Positions 52,965 through 61,456 of a stretch of 64,000 nt of DNA are shown piece after piece. This DNA is from Acidimicrobiaceae bacterium (GTDB lineage: Bacteria > Actinomycetota > Acidimicrobiia > Acidimicrobiales > UBA8592). The translations under genes and the position numbers were made by a program. The notes under the pieces were generated by a model, which made no database searches, was not told the origin of the DNA, and saw only the letters and a list, made by a program, of their open reading frames with translations. Positions within the stretch are counted from its first letter, which is position 1. Every line of letters starts with the position of its first letter. The stretch covers positions 299,161-363,160 of the forward strand of contig JAHECR010000001.1 of the NCBI GenBank assembly GCA_024641655.1. The letters are read 5' to 3'.

Positions 52965-54208
52965 GATGCCGCCGCCAGACCCCGGGGGGCGACCAGCAAC
53001 TTGTGCAGGCCCCGGAACAGCGCGTTGGGGCTGTAGCTGAACGCCTGATCGGGGACGAGCTCGATCGCCGGCGTGTGCTCGGTCAACAACTCCAGCACGA
53101 TCTGCACTTCCAGCCGCCCGAGCGGCGCGCCGAGGCAGTAGTGGGGGCCCTTGCCGAACGACATGTGCAGCTCGGCCTCCTCGCGTTCGACCAGGAAGGA
53201 ATCCGGATCGTCGAAATGCCGCGGGTCATGCGATGCCGACGCGAAGCACATGAACACGCGGCCCGCGGCCGGGATCGGGCAGCCCCCGATCTCGGTGTCG
53301 ACCTTGGCGACGCGTCGGTGGTTCAGGACCGGACCGTCGAAACGGAGGATCTCCTCCACGGCATTGGCGATCCTCGACGGGTCGTCGACGAGGAGCTGCC
53401 ACTGATCACGGTTCGTCAGCAAGGCACGCATGCCGCTGGCGATGGTGTTCGATGTGGTCTCGTGACCGGCGAGCGCCATGGAATACACCATGTTCACGAT
53501 GTCGAAGTCGTTGACCTGGTCGGGTTTCGCATCGGCGACGTCGAGCAGGTCCGACGTCATGTCGTCGCGGCGCTCGGCGCGGCGAGCGGCGACGTGGGCC
53601 TTGACGTAGTTCCAGAAGTCCACGATCTCCTGGGCGACCTCGACCTGCTCCGCGTCGCCGAGGCGACCGTACGTGAGCAGGACCCGTTTCGCGCTCCACT
53701 GCTTGAGCTGCTCGGTGTCGCTGTCGGGGAAGCCGAGCAGGTTGAACGCGGCGTACCCCGGGAACGGGAAGGCGAGGCGATCCACCAGATCGACGACCGT
53801 TTCCCGCGCGAGCTCCTCGACGAGGTTCGCAGCATAGGCACGCAGCGCCGGTTCGAGTGTCTTGATCCGGCGAGGCGTCATCACCGACAGGACCGCTTTG
53901 CGCATGGGGCCGTGGCGCGGCGGGTCGGCGTTGTTGAGCGTCGGGACCCGTTCGAATCCGGTGTCGAGCACCGCTCGGGCCGCGTCACAGGGCACGATCA
54001 GCGGCGACGAGGCGTTCGCCGCCGACCACGTGTCGCGATCGAGCAGCACCTGCTCGACGTCGTCGAAGCGGGTCACGATGTAGTGATCGAGCTCGGGCAG
54101 GTAGAACACCGGCCCCTCCTCGCGCAGACGGTTGAAGACCGGGTAGGGGTCAAGCACCGTGGCGGGATCGAGCGGGTCATAGCCGTGGGCAATCGGGCAT
54201 TGGCTCAT
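52961..54208 (-). CDS. Cytochrome P450
   Basis: A 415-residue class I bacterial P450. The I-helix is ALAGHETTSNT, ExxR is in EEILRFDGPV, and the heme loop FGKGPHYCLGAPLGRLE carries thiolate Cys358. C-helix W/R-type contacts (ADPPRHGPMRK) are present. It hydroxylates an organic substrate using O2 and electrons from a ferredoxin-type partner. Candidates are the overlapping four-cysteine protein downstream and, for reducing power, the flavin reductase encoded 11 bp upstream. It is second in the seven-gene operon. Confidence 0.96.
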   Translation of the reverse strand: MSQCPIAHGYDPLDPATVLDPYPVFNRLREEGPVFYLPELDHYIVTRFDDVEQVLLDRDTWSAANASSPLIVPCDAARAVLDTGFERVPTLNNADPPRHGPMRKAVLSVMTPRRIKTLEPALRAYAANLVEELARETVVDLVDRLAFPFPGYAAFNLLGFPDSDTEQLKQWSAKRVLLTYGRLGDAEQVEVAQEIVDFWNYVKAHVAARRAERRDDMTSDLLDVADAKPDQVNDFDIVNMVYSMALAGHETTSNTIASGMRALLTNRDQWQLLVDDPSRIANAVEEILRFDGPVLNHRRVAKVDTEIGGCPIPAAGRVFMCFASASHDPRHFDDPDSFLVEREEAELHMSFGKGPHYCLGAPLGRLEVQIVLELLTEHTPAIELVPDQAFSYSPNALFRGLHKLLVAPRGLAAAS

Positions 54209-54219
54209 TCAGTCCTCCG

Positions 54220-54837
54220 TCATGCCAAGCCACGCATCCGGCGGCTGTGTTCGATCTGGGGTTCGTGGTTCCGGTCGTAGGCGTCGGTCCAGTCCTTGCC
54301 CAGCTTCGTCCAGGCCTCGCCGATGTCGAGGCGTCCGCCCGAGTGCAGCTTCTCGGCAGCGACGACATCGCCGACGAAGATCGTATTCTCCTCGTTGTCG
54401 AGGCTGCCGGTGACCCGGACCTCGACATAGGTCAGCGCGTCGAGCAGGATCGGCGAACCGGTGACACCGGACTTGGTGTGCAGCGCCGACATCTTGTCGA
54501 CGTCGCGCCCGGTCCGTCCGCCGAGCGTACGAATGATGTCGAGGGACGCGTCGATGAGCTCGGGAGCATTGCCGAGCACGTGCATGGCGAAGACCCCACC
54601 GTGCAGGATCAGGTCGTGGCTGAAGTTGTACTTGGTGATGCTGACCGTCGCCCGGGGTGCTTCGGGAATGATTCCCCCTGGCCCTCCCGACAAGGAGATC
54701 AGGCCGTTCGTGCGACCGCCGTGGACCGTCGTGACCGCCACCGGGATCGGGCGTAGCCCCGCCATCGTGAACGCGTAGGCGCGCAGGTCGACACCACCAG
54801 TGCCCTGCTCGTCGGCCATCGGGAACCGTTCGGTCAT
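54220..54837 (-). CDS. Flavin reductase-like FMN-binding protein
   Basis: A 205-residue split-barrel flavin reductase: RPIPVAVTTVHGGRTNGLISL, EAPRATVSITKYNFSHDLI and GVFAMHVLGN are the family core. It binds FMN and reduces it with NAD(P)H for a monooxygenase, or acts itself as an oxidoreductase. The start ATG 54837 gives MTERFPMADEQG. It is the first gene of the operon. The divergent enoyl-CoA hydratase remnant begins 95 bp upstream. Confidence 0.86.
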   Translation of the reverse strand: MTERFPMADEQGTGGVDLRAYAFTMAGLRPIPVAVTTVHGGRTNGLISLSGGPGGIIPEAPRATVSITKYNFSHDLILHGGVFAMHVLGNAPELIDASLDIIRTLGGRTGRDVDKMSALHTKSGVTGSPILLDALTYVEVRVTGSLDNEENTIFVGDVVAAEKLHSGGRLDIGEAWTKLGKDWTDAYDRNHEPQIEHSRRMRGLA

Positions 54838-54932
54838 TGGGGCCTTTCTCGATCGATCGGTGACACCGTACCTGGGCAGGTCACGGGCCATCGAATGGCT
54901 CGCCGCACCGCGAGAGCTGACAGAATCACCCA

Positions 54933-55446
54933 ATGGCAGACGAGCAGGACACCGAGCCCGAGGTCCGGCTCACCATCGTCGATGGTGTGGCCGAGATCGT
55001 CCTCGACGGACCGAAGGTCATGAACGCGATCTCCGCTCGCCCCGGCGGGACGCGCGATCAGCTCCTTGCCGCGCTCACCGCCGCCGAGGCCGATCCGACC
55101 GCCGGCTGCGTGCTCCTGCGAGCCGAGGGCAAGAACTCCTGCGGTGGTGGCGACCTCACCGGTAACGCCCGGCGTGAGACCGCCGGCGAGGACCTCCTCT
55201 TCCTCGAGACCGCTGATGCGTTCCACGACCGCCTGCGCGCCAGCCGGCTCCCCGTCGTCGCCGCGGTGCAGGGGTACGGCCTCGGTGCCGGATTGACCCT
55301 CGCGTCGTGCTGTGACTTCGTGATCGCCGGGGCCACCGCTCGCTTCGCCTACCCCGAGGACCTTCCGCTCGATCATCGACGCCGAGGGCATGGCCGGGAT
55401 GAAGGCGGCGCGCGAAGCCCAGTACGTGGACCCGTGGTTGCGGTGA
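54933..55446 (+). pseudogene. Enoyl-CoA hydratase/isomerase gene with internal deletion
   Basis: The crotonase N-terminal half is intact (VRLTIVDGVAEIVLDGP, NSCGGGDLTG oxyanion region, AAVQGYGLGAGLTLASCCDF). After RFAYPED at about 55363, homology jumps to the extreme C-terminus in another frame (RSIIDAEGMAGMKAAREAQY, ending PWLR at 55446). About 100 residues are missing. If read in the first frame it ends at 55499 with an unrelated tail. Not expected to be active. Confidence 0.75.
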
Positions 55447-55538
55447 GCCGCACCCGCACAGCGCCCACCTGGTTGTTCGCTCCCGCCACCATTGCGTAGC
55501 ATCGACCCGTCCCATCCGTTCGACCTCCCGAGGTAGCA

Positions 55539-55952
55539 ATGGCCGACTCGCCGGCTCGTTCCGATCTGCCGACCATCGAACCCGAGAGCCAGCCCTACTG
55601 GGACGCCGCCGCGGAGGGGAAGCTCCTGCTGCGTTCGTGCTCCGACTGTGGCGCCGTGCACCACTACCCGCGCCCGTTCTGCCCGGCGTGCTGGAGCGAG
55701 AACGTCGAGTGGGTCGAGGCGAGCGGCAAGGGCACGCTCTACACCTGGTCGACCGTGTTCGTGAACGACATGTACCCGTTCCGTGAACGACTCCCCTACA
55801 TCGCTGCGGTGGTCGACCTCGAAGAGGGCCCCCGCATGATGACCAACGTCATCGACGCCGCACCCGAGGACCTCAGCGTCGGGATGGCCCTGCAGGTCAC
55901 GTTCCGCGCGGTCACCGACGCCATCACCGCCCCCGTCTTCCGCCCGGCCTGA
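55539..55952 (+). CDS. DUF35 (Zn-ribbon/OB-fold) protein, no adjacent thiolase partner
   Basis: A 137-residue protein with Zn ribbon CSDCGAVHHYPRPFCPAC and an OB fold (GTLYTWSTVFVNDMYPF, LPYIAAVVDLEEG). It has no thiolase-like gene beside it; a truncated SDR gene follows instead. It may have lost its partner in the deletion that left the SDR remnant, or serve one of the paralogous lyases. The start is ATG 55539 behind CGAGGT. Confidence 0.88.
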   Translation: MADSPARSDLPTIEPESQPYWDAAAEGKLLLRSCSDCGAVHHYPRPFCPACWSENVEWVEASGKGTLYTWSTVFVNDMYPFRERLPYIAAVVDLEEGPRMMTNVIDAAPEDLSVGMALQVTFRAVTDAITAPVFRPA

Positions 55953-56030
55953 TCGATGCGCTTCACTTCGGCGTTTGCGACCGGGCACCAGCGAGGCCCC
56001 TCTCATCGAGCAGCCGAGGGGCTCGGTTTG

Positions 56031-56090
56031 ATGTCGAATCCTCTCGAAGGCACGGCCGCGCTCGTCACCGGCGCGGGTCATGGCATCGGG
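56031..56090 (+). pseudogene. N-terminal fragment of an SDR gene
   Basis: ATG 56031 encodes SNPLEGTAALVTGAGHGIG, an unmistakable short-chain dehydrogenase Rossmann start. At 56090 it joins unrelated sequence just before the F420-type oxidoreductase gene and stops soon after. The rest of the gene is gone, marking a deletion boundary. Confidence 0.7.
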
Positions 56091-56124
56091 TACCACGCAC
56101 CCGGTCCGACCCTGGGTCGATGAC

Positions 56125-57162
56125 ATGAGCGCGCCCGAACGGGCAGCGCTGCTGGGTGCGTACGTCCTTCCGGGCGGCCCCACCGACCCGAACCCGATCA
56201 TCGGTCAGGCTCGTGCCGGTGAGGACCTCGGGCTCTCTCACCTGTTCATCGGCGAGCGCTACGCGACCAAGGACCTCGGCGCGCTCGCGGGCGCGCTCAC
56301 CCAGGTCACCAGCCGTTGCCGAATCGTCGGCGGCGTGACCCACATCGGCACCCGTCATCCGATGGTCCTCGCGTCGCTCGGCCAGACGTTGCAGGCGCTG
56401 AGCGGTGGGCGCTTCATCCTCGGTTTCGGACGCGGTTCCGCGGGTCGTTGGCGGTCCTACGGGCTCCCGACACCCACCAGTGCCATGCTCGCGGACATGG
56501 CCGACATCCTGCGTCGGTTGTGGGCCGGCGAGCGGGTCTCCTACGACGGCCCCGCGGGCTGTTTCCCTGACCTGGTCGTGCAGGAGCGGCCGGCGGTCGC
56601 GCCTCCGCCGCTCTTCCTCGCCGCAGTCGGACCGGGCACACTCGCCGTCGCGGGACGCGCCTACGACGGGGTGATGCTGCATCCCTTCCTCACCCCCGAC
56701 GCAGTCGGTCGCGCCGCTGCCATCGTGCGCGACGCAGCCGACGTCGCGGGTCGCGACGCGCAGGCCATCGCCGTTCACGCCACGGTGATCGTGGCACCCG
56801 ATCGCGACCCCGCCGAGGTGCTCGGCGCTCGCGCGCTGGGCTACCTGCTCGTCGTTGGACTCGGCGAGGCCCTCGTCGCGTCCAACGGCTGGGACCCGGC
56901 GGCGCTCGCCGCGATCCGCAGCCACCACCGTTTCGCCGGGCTCGACTACAACGCCATCAAGGCCATCCCGGCGTCGGACCTCGCGGCCGTCGCTCGCGAC
57001 CTTCCTTCGGAATGGTTGGCCACCGCGGCAGCCACCGGCAGCGTCGGGGAGTGCGTGCGCGCCCTCGACGGGTACCTCGACGCCGGCGCCACGAACATCC
57101 TCCTTCACGGCAGCACCCCCGATCAGCTGGGGGACTTCGTGCGGGCCTTCGCCAACGCGTGA
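56125..57162 (+). CDS. LLM-class F420-dependent oxidoreductase
   Basis: A 345-residue luciferase-like TIM barrel: ARAGEDLGLSHLFIGERYATKD, GGVTHIGTRHPMVLASLGQT, GRFILGFGRGSAGRW and PPLFLAAVGPGTLAVAGRAYDG are cofactor- and substrate-pocket segments. The start is ATG 56125; an open extension to 56080 is translated deletion-junction sequence. Its stop overlaps the phosphotransferase start (GTGA). It is probably F420-linked; the substrate is unknown. Confidence 0.87.
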   Translation: MSAPERAALLGAYVLPGGPTDPNPIIGQARAGEDLGLSHLFIGERYATKDLGALAGALTQVTSRCRIVGGVTHIGTRHPMVLASLGQTLQALSGGRFILGFGRGSAGRWRSYGLPTPTSAMLADMADILRRLWAGERVSYDGPAGCFPDLVVQERPAVAPPPLFLAAVGPGTLAVAGRAYDGVMLHPFLTPDAVGRAAAIVRDAADVAGRDAQAIAVHATVIVAPDRDPAEVLGARALGYLLVVGLGEALVASNGWDPAALAAIRSHHRFAGLDYNAIKAIPASDLAAVARDLPSEWLATAAATGSVGECVRALDGYLDAGATNILLHGSTPDQLGDFVRAFANA

Positions 57163-58271
57163 GCGCGCTCGACCAGCCCGACGAGCTGCGGGCAGTACTC
57201 GCATCGTGGGTGCGTTCCCGCGTGTCCGACGACGGGAGCGATGCCGGTCCGCTCGAGTGCGCACTGCTGGGCGCCCCACCGAGCGGCAACTCGAACGTGA
57301 CCCTGCCGTTCGCAGTGACCGACCGCGAAGGTCACCGCACCGAGCTGGTGCTGCGGCTCCAGCATCCCGACAACCAGATCTTCCTCGACGCCGACGTAGC
57401 TCGCGAGTTCCGACTCCTGCAGGCGCTGTCGACCGATGCGCATGTGCCGGCGCCGACCCCTCGCTGGCTGGAGACCGAGCCGTCGCTGCTCGGGTACCCG
57501 TTCTTCGTCATGGATCGGGTTGCCGGCGACGTTCCCGCAGGGATGCCGTCGATCCACGTCACCGGTTGGTTGCATGAGCAGTCGCCGGAGCGTCAGCACC
57601 TCGCCGTCGGCTCCGCGATCGACGCCCTCGTCGCCGTCCACCGCTTCGACTGGCAACAGCACGCACCGTTCCTCGCCGGAGGAGCGAACGGGCAGACGAT
57701 CGCTGCCCGGCTCGATCATCTGACGACGTGGTACGCATGGGCGACGGCGGGACGTCCGTTCCCCGTGACCGACGCCGCGCTGGAGTACCTGCGCGGCACG
57801 GTCCGCGACCTCACGCCGGTCGCGCCGCGGCTGCTGTGGGGTGACCCCCGCCTTGGCAACATCATGTTCGGGGCCGACGCCAAGGTCGCAGCGCTGCTCG
57901 ACTGGGAGCTGGCTTCGGTCGGGCCCCCGGCGTTCGACGTCGCTTGGTGGCTGGCCTTCGAGGAATTCAGCACCGACGGCCACGGCATCGAACGACTTCC
58001 CGGGTGTCCCGATGCTTCCGAGACGATCGGTTGGTACGAGGAGCGATCGGGCGAGACCCTCGCGGATCTCGACTGGTACCTCACCCTGGCGGCGTGGGAG
58101 ATCACCGTGACGGTGATCCGGATGACCGACATCGCCATCGCGGCGGGCCGCCTCCCTCCCGACAGCCGTATGGGTCACGGCAACATCACCGCCCAGATGT
58201 TGGCCCGGCGCCTCGGGCTCGCGGTCCCCGAGCTGGACCCCGATTACGCCCGCCGCCGCAACCTGGCCTGA
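57159..58271 (+). CDS. Aminoglycoside phosphotransferase-fold (APH/ACAD10-like) kinase
   Basis: A 370-residue kinase-like protein from GTG 57159. The Brenner-type loop LLWGDPRLGNIMF has the catalytic Asp but Trp-Gly in place of His-Gly. LLDWELASVGPPAFDVAWW is the DFG-equivalent metal site. Such proteins near acyl-CoA genes may phosphorylate hydroxyacyl substrates, as in ACAD10/11-type 4-hydroxy acid catabolism; that link is inference. It is translationally coupled to the upstream oxidoreductase gene. Confidence 0.87.
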   Translation: MSALDQPDELRAVLASWVRSRVSDDGSDAGPLECALLGAPPSGNSNVTLPFAVTDREGHRTELVLRLQHPDNQIFLDADVAREFRLLQALSTDAHVPAPTPRWLETEPSLLGYPFFVMDRVAGDVPAGMPSIHVTGWLHEQSPERQHLAVGSAIDALVAVHRFDWQQHAPFLAGGANGQTIAARLDHLTTWYAWATAGRPFPVTDAALEYLRGTVRDLTPVAPRLLWGDPRLGNIMFGADAKVAALLDWELASVGPPAFDVAWWLAFEEFSTDGHGIERLPGCPDASETIGWYEERSGETLADLDWYLTLAAWEITVTVIRMTDIAIAAGRLPPDSRMGHGNITAQMLARRLGLAVPELDPDYARRRNLA

Positions 58272-58310
58272 CCGGGGCACGCCTGCTCGCAGCGACGTAG
58301 CATCCGGGCC

Positions 58311-58757
58311 ATGACCGCCACGTTCTTCGATGATGACACGGCCCCGCCGCTGCCCGAACCCGACGAGCTGACCCAGTTCTTCTGGGACGGGGCTCGCCGC
58401 CACGAGCTCTGGCTCCAGCGGTGCAACCGTTGCGGGTTCCTCCAGCACCGGCCACGACCCGTGTGCAAGAAGTGCAACTCCTTCGACCTCGGCCACGCAC
58501 GGGTGTCGGGCCGCGGCGTCATCTACACGTTCTCGCTCGGCGTCCAGGCGTTCCATCCCTGGTTCGAGGATCGCCTCCCGTACGTGCTCGCCGTGGTCGA
58601 GCTCGAGGAACAGCAACATCTGAAGATGGTCACGAACATCGTCGACTGCGACCCCGGCGAGGTGGCGGTCGGACTGCCGGTCGAGGTCACCTTCACCGAT
58701 CGCGGCGACACCACGTTGCCGATGTTCCGGCTCGCCGACACGACGACGGAGCGCTGA
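58311..58757 (+). CDS. DUF35 (Zn-ribbon/OB-fold) protein
   Basis: A 148-residue protein: LTQFFWDGARRHELWLQRC, Zn ribbon CNRCGFLQHRPRPVCKKC, and OB fold GVIYTFSLGVQAFHPWF, LPYVLAVVELEEQ. It lies 3 bp upstream of its thiolase-like partner. Same class as the 14186 and 38419 proteins. Confidence 0.9.
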   Translation: MTATFFDDDTAPPLPEPDELTQFFWDGARRHELWLQRCNRCGFLQHRPRPVCKKCNSFDLGHARVSGRGVIYTFSLGVQAFHPWFEDRLPYVLAVVELEEQQHLKMVTNIVDCDPGEVAVGLPVEVTFTDRGDTTLPMFRLADTTTER

Positions 58758-58760
58758 GTC

Positions 58761-59921
58761 ATGGCTGCGTACAAAGGACGACGCGTGGCCATCGTCGGGG
58801 TCGGCTACTCGACCATCGGCCGACGCACGGGGTTGTCGCTCGAGCATCTCACCGCACAGGCTTCCGTGGCGGCGATGGCCGATGCCGGCCTCACCCCCCG
58901 CGACATCGATGGCGTCGCCGTCCACAGCTTCCCTCATCAGTACGTCTCGGCCACCCAGACCGCCGACCTGCTCGGCATCCCCGACCTCGCGTTCTACTCC
59001 GGCTCCGCCGACGGCGCCGCGTACCAGGTCGCTGCCATGCACGGCCTGGCCGCGGTGGCCTCCGGTGCGTGCGATACCTGCCTCACTGTCCGCACCGTCC
59101 ATCAACTCGGGGCCGCCGGCGGCGGAGTGCACCGTGACCCCAACGCGCGGTACGGCGGCGGGCAGCAATTCAGCGCCCCCTACGGCTCGTTCACCGGCGC
59201 CCATTGGGCCGGCCTCTACATGGCGCGGCACATGCACGAGTACGGGACGACCCCGGAGCAGTTCGGTCACCACGTGATCAACCAGCGCGAGTTCGCCTCC
59301 CGCAACCCCGACGCGATCTTCCGGGAGCCGCTCACCATGGACGACTACCTCTCCTCCCGCTACATCAACGAGCCGCTCCACCTCCTCGATTGCGACTACC
59401 CGGTCGATTCGGGCTCGGCGCTGATCTTCACCACGGAGGAACGCGCACGCGACCTCGCTCACAAGCCGGTCTTCTTCGAGGCGTCCGCAGCGGGCACCAC
59501 CGACGTGTTGGACTTCTCGCTGCTCGAGGACATGCCGCACTCATCGCCATGGCGTGCAGCGAAGACCATGTGGAGTCGTACCGATCTCAAGCCCGCCGAC
59601 GTCGACGTGGCCGGTCTCTACGACGGGTTCTCCTTCATCTCGATGCAGTGGCTCGAGGCCCTGGGATTCTGCGGCGAGGGTGAGAGCGGCCCCTTCGTCG
59701 AGGCCGGCAACACCCGTCAGGGCGGCGTGGTGCCCACCAACACCGACGGCGGCGCGTGCAACGTCGGTCGGCGCCACGGCGCCAACTTCTTCATCGAGGT
59801 CACCCGGCAGTTGCGCGGCGAAGGCGAGTGCGGCGACCGCCAGGTGCCCAACGCCGAGGTTGGCGTCGTCTCCAACTCCGTCGGCGGTTTCGCCGGCTGC
59901 GCGCTGCTCACCGCCGGCTGA
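58761..59921 (+). CDS. Thiolase-like (SCP-x/Ltp2 type) protein, DUF35 partner
   Basis: A 386-residue thiolase-fold protein starting AAYKGRRVAIVGVGYSTIG. The nucleophilic Cys position is not conserved in its usual context (GLAAVASGACDTCLTVR). GLYDGFSFISMQWLEALG and NTDGGACNVGRRHGANF match the 12788 and 38858 paralogues. A probable acyl-CoA lyase with the DUF35 protein. It is followed by SnoaL-like, dehydrogenase and SDR genes in one operon. Confidence 0.86.
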   Translation: MAAYKGRRVAIVGVGYSTIGRRTGLSLEHLTAQASVAAMADAGLTPRDIDGVAVHSFPHQYVSATQTADLLGIPDLAFYSGSADGAAYQVAAMHGLAAVASGACDTCLTVRTVHQLGAAGGGVHRDPNARYGGGQQFSAPYGSFTGAHWAGLYMARHMHEYGTTPEQFGHHVINQREFASRNPDAIFREPLTMDDYLSSRYINEPLHLLDCDYPVDSGSALIFTTEERARDLAHKPVFFEASAAGTTDVLDFSLLEDMPHSSPWRAAKTMWSRTDLKPADVDVAGLYDGFSFISMQWLEALGFCGEGESGPFVEAGNTRQGGVVPTNTDGGACNVGRRHGANFFIEVTRQLRGEGECGDRQVPNAEVGVVSNSVGGFAGCALLTAG

Positions 59922-59966
59922 TCGCGCCGTCGGCCGCCTCGACCACCACTCCACAGGGGGAACACC

Positions 59967-60581
59967 ATGTCCGATACATCCGACCCGACCGTCGCCATGC
60001 TCCTCGAGCGCCTCGAGGCTCTCGAGGCCGAGGTCGGGCGGCTCCGAGACATCGACGGGATCCGCGCGACGAAGTACGAGTACTGCCGGCTCGCCGACAA
60101 CGGCCGCTACGACGAGTTCGGGGACCTCTTCACCGATGACTACCTGTGTGAGCTCTGGTTCCTGCCACCGGTCGGCTCCGACGAGCCCAACGTGATCCGG
60201 TTCTCGTCCAAGGCGGAGTGGGTCGACTTCGTGGATCGCAACGGCGCAGCGCGCGCTGCCGTCGACGCCGCCGCACGGGCCGATGCCAGCGGCGGCGTCA
60301 CCGTGCCCGCGCAGGAAGGCGACCTCGTGCTGAAGTCCGGAATGGCCCACCAGATGCACGGCGGCAGGATCGAGTTCACGGGTCCCGACTCCGCCCGAGC
60401 CATCTGGCCGTCGTACTTCGGCGACGGTGCCGAGGCGACGCTCGGCTATTACGACGAGGAGTACCGCCGCGAGGGCGGCCGGTGGAAGATCGCGCGCGAG
60501 CGGTTCTTCGCCCAGGCGCTGCGGCGCTACAAGGACACCGACTACCCCTACGACCTCGAGCTGGGATCCCCTCAACCATGA
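59967..60581 (+). CDS. SnoaL-like (NTF2-fold) protein
   Basis: A 204-residue protein. An N-terminal coiled-coil-like helix (AMLLERLEALEAEVGRLRD) precedes a SnoaL_4 domain (ATKYEYCRLADNGRYDEFGD, FTDDYLCELWF, RIEFTGPDSARAIW, RREGGRWKIARERF). Members are small isomerases, hydratases or dehydratases, including steroid isomerase-like enzymes. The stop overlaps the dehydrogenase start (ATGA). The start is ATG 59967 after an AGGGGGA ribosome site. Confidence 0.84.
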   Translation: MSDTSDPTVAMLLERLEALEAEVGRLRDIDGIRATKYEYCRLADNGRYDEFGDLFTDDYLCELWFLPPVGSDEPNVIRFSSKAEWVDFVDRNGAARAAVDAAARADASGGVTVPAQEGDLVLKSGMAHQMHGGRIEFTGPDSARAIWPSYFGDGAEATLGYYDEEYRREGGRWKIARERFFAQALRRYKDTDYPYDLELGSPQP

Positions 60582-61456
60582 CGCCGCCGGTAGCCGTCGG
60601 GTTCGTCGGCCTCGGGAATCAGGGCGCTCCGATCGCAGCGCGGATCATCGACGCCGGATTCCCCCTTCAGGTATGGGCCCGACGCCACGAGGCGTACGCA
60701 GGCCTTCTCGAACGTGGGGCCGTCGCGGCGCCGGACCTGCACACGCTCGGGGCAGCGTGCAGCGTGGTCGGGGTGTGCGTCACCGCAGACGCCGACGTCA
60801 TCGAGGTCGTGCTCGGCGAGGGCGCAGGCATCGCCCACGCGATGCGTGCGGATGGGGTCATCGCCATCCACTCCACCGTGTCTCCCGACACCGTCGTCGA
60901 ACTGGCGGCGACAACCGCAGCGATGGGCCTCCACCTGCTCGACGCCCCGGTGAGCGGAGGCGCATCGGGCGCGACCGCGGGCACCATGACCACCATGGTC
61001 GGCGGCGACGCTTCCGCACTCGAGGTCGCCAGGCCCGTGTTCGACGCCTTCTCGTCGGTGGTCGCGCTGCTGGGTCCGGTGGGGTCCGGTCAGCGGATGA
61101 AGCTGCTTAACAACAACCTCTGCTACGCCAACGTCGCGATGGCGATCTCGGCACTGGAGATCGCCGAGAACCTCGGCATGGACCCCGAGGTCGCAGCCGA
61201 GGTGATCGCAGTCAGCTCCGGCAACAGCACCGGGCTGCGCATCCTCACCGACCCCACGCTGTTCGCCAAGGCCTCTGGACCGACGAGCAACGTGGCCAAA
61301 GACGTCGCCCACTTCCAAGCCATGGTCACCGCACAGGGCCTCGCCGAGCACCCGATGGTCGGTGCCGCGTCGACCGCGGCGGCGGGCCTCGCGACCCTTG
61401 CTGCGGCACGCGCCGGCGACACCGGCGGCGCCACTCACGGCCGGAGCACCTCATGA
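60578..61456 (+). CDS. NAD(P)-dependent beta-hydroxyacid dehydrogenase
   Basis: A 292-residue enzyme of the 3-hydroxyisobutyrate dehydrogenase family: VGFVGLGNQGAPIAARI (dinucleotide site), DAPVSGGASGATAGTMT (substrate loop), GSGQRMKLLNNNLCY (catalytic Lys) and a helical C-terminus. It oxidises a hydroxyacid to a semialdehyde or ketone. It overlaps genes on both sides by ATGA. Confidence 0.9.
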   Translation: MTPPVAVGFVGLGNQGAPIAARIIDAGFPLQVWARRHEAYAGLLERGAVAAPDLHTLGAACSVVGVCVTADADVIEVVLGEGAGIAHAMRADGVIAIHSTVSPDTVVELAATTAAMGLHLLDAPVSGGASGATAGTMTTMVGGDASALEVARPVFDAFSSVVALLGPVGSGQRMKLLNNNLCYANVAMAISALEIAENLGMDPEVAAEVIAVSSGNSTGLRILTDPTLFAKASGPTSNVAKDVAHFQAMVTAQGLAEHPMVGAASTAAAGLATLAAARAGDTGGATHGRSTS

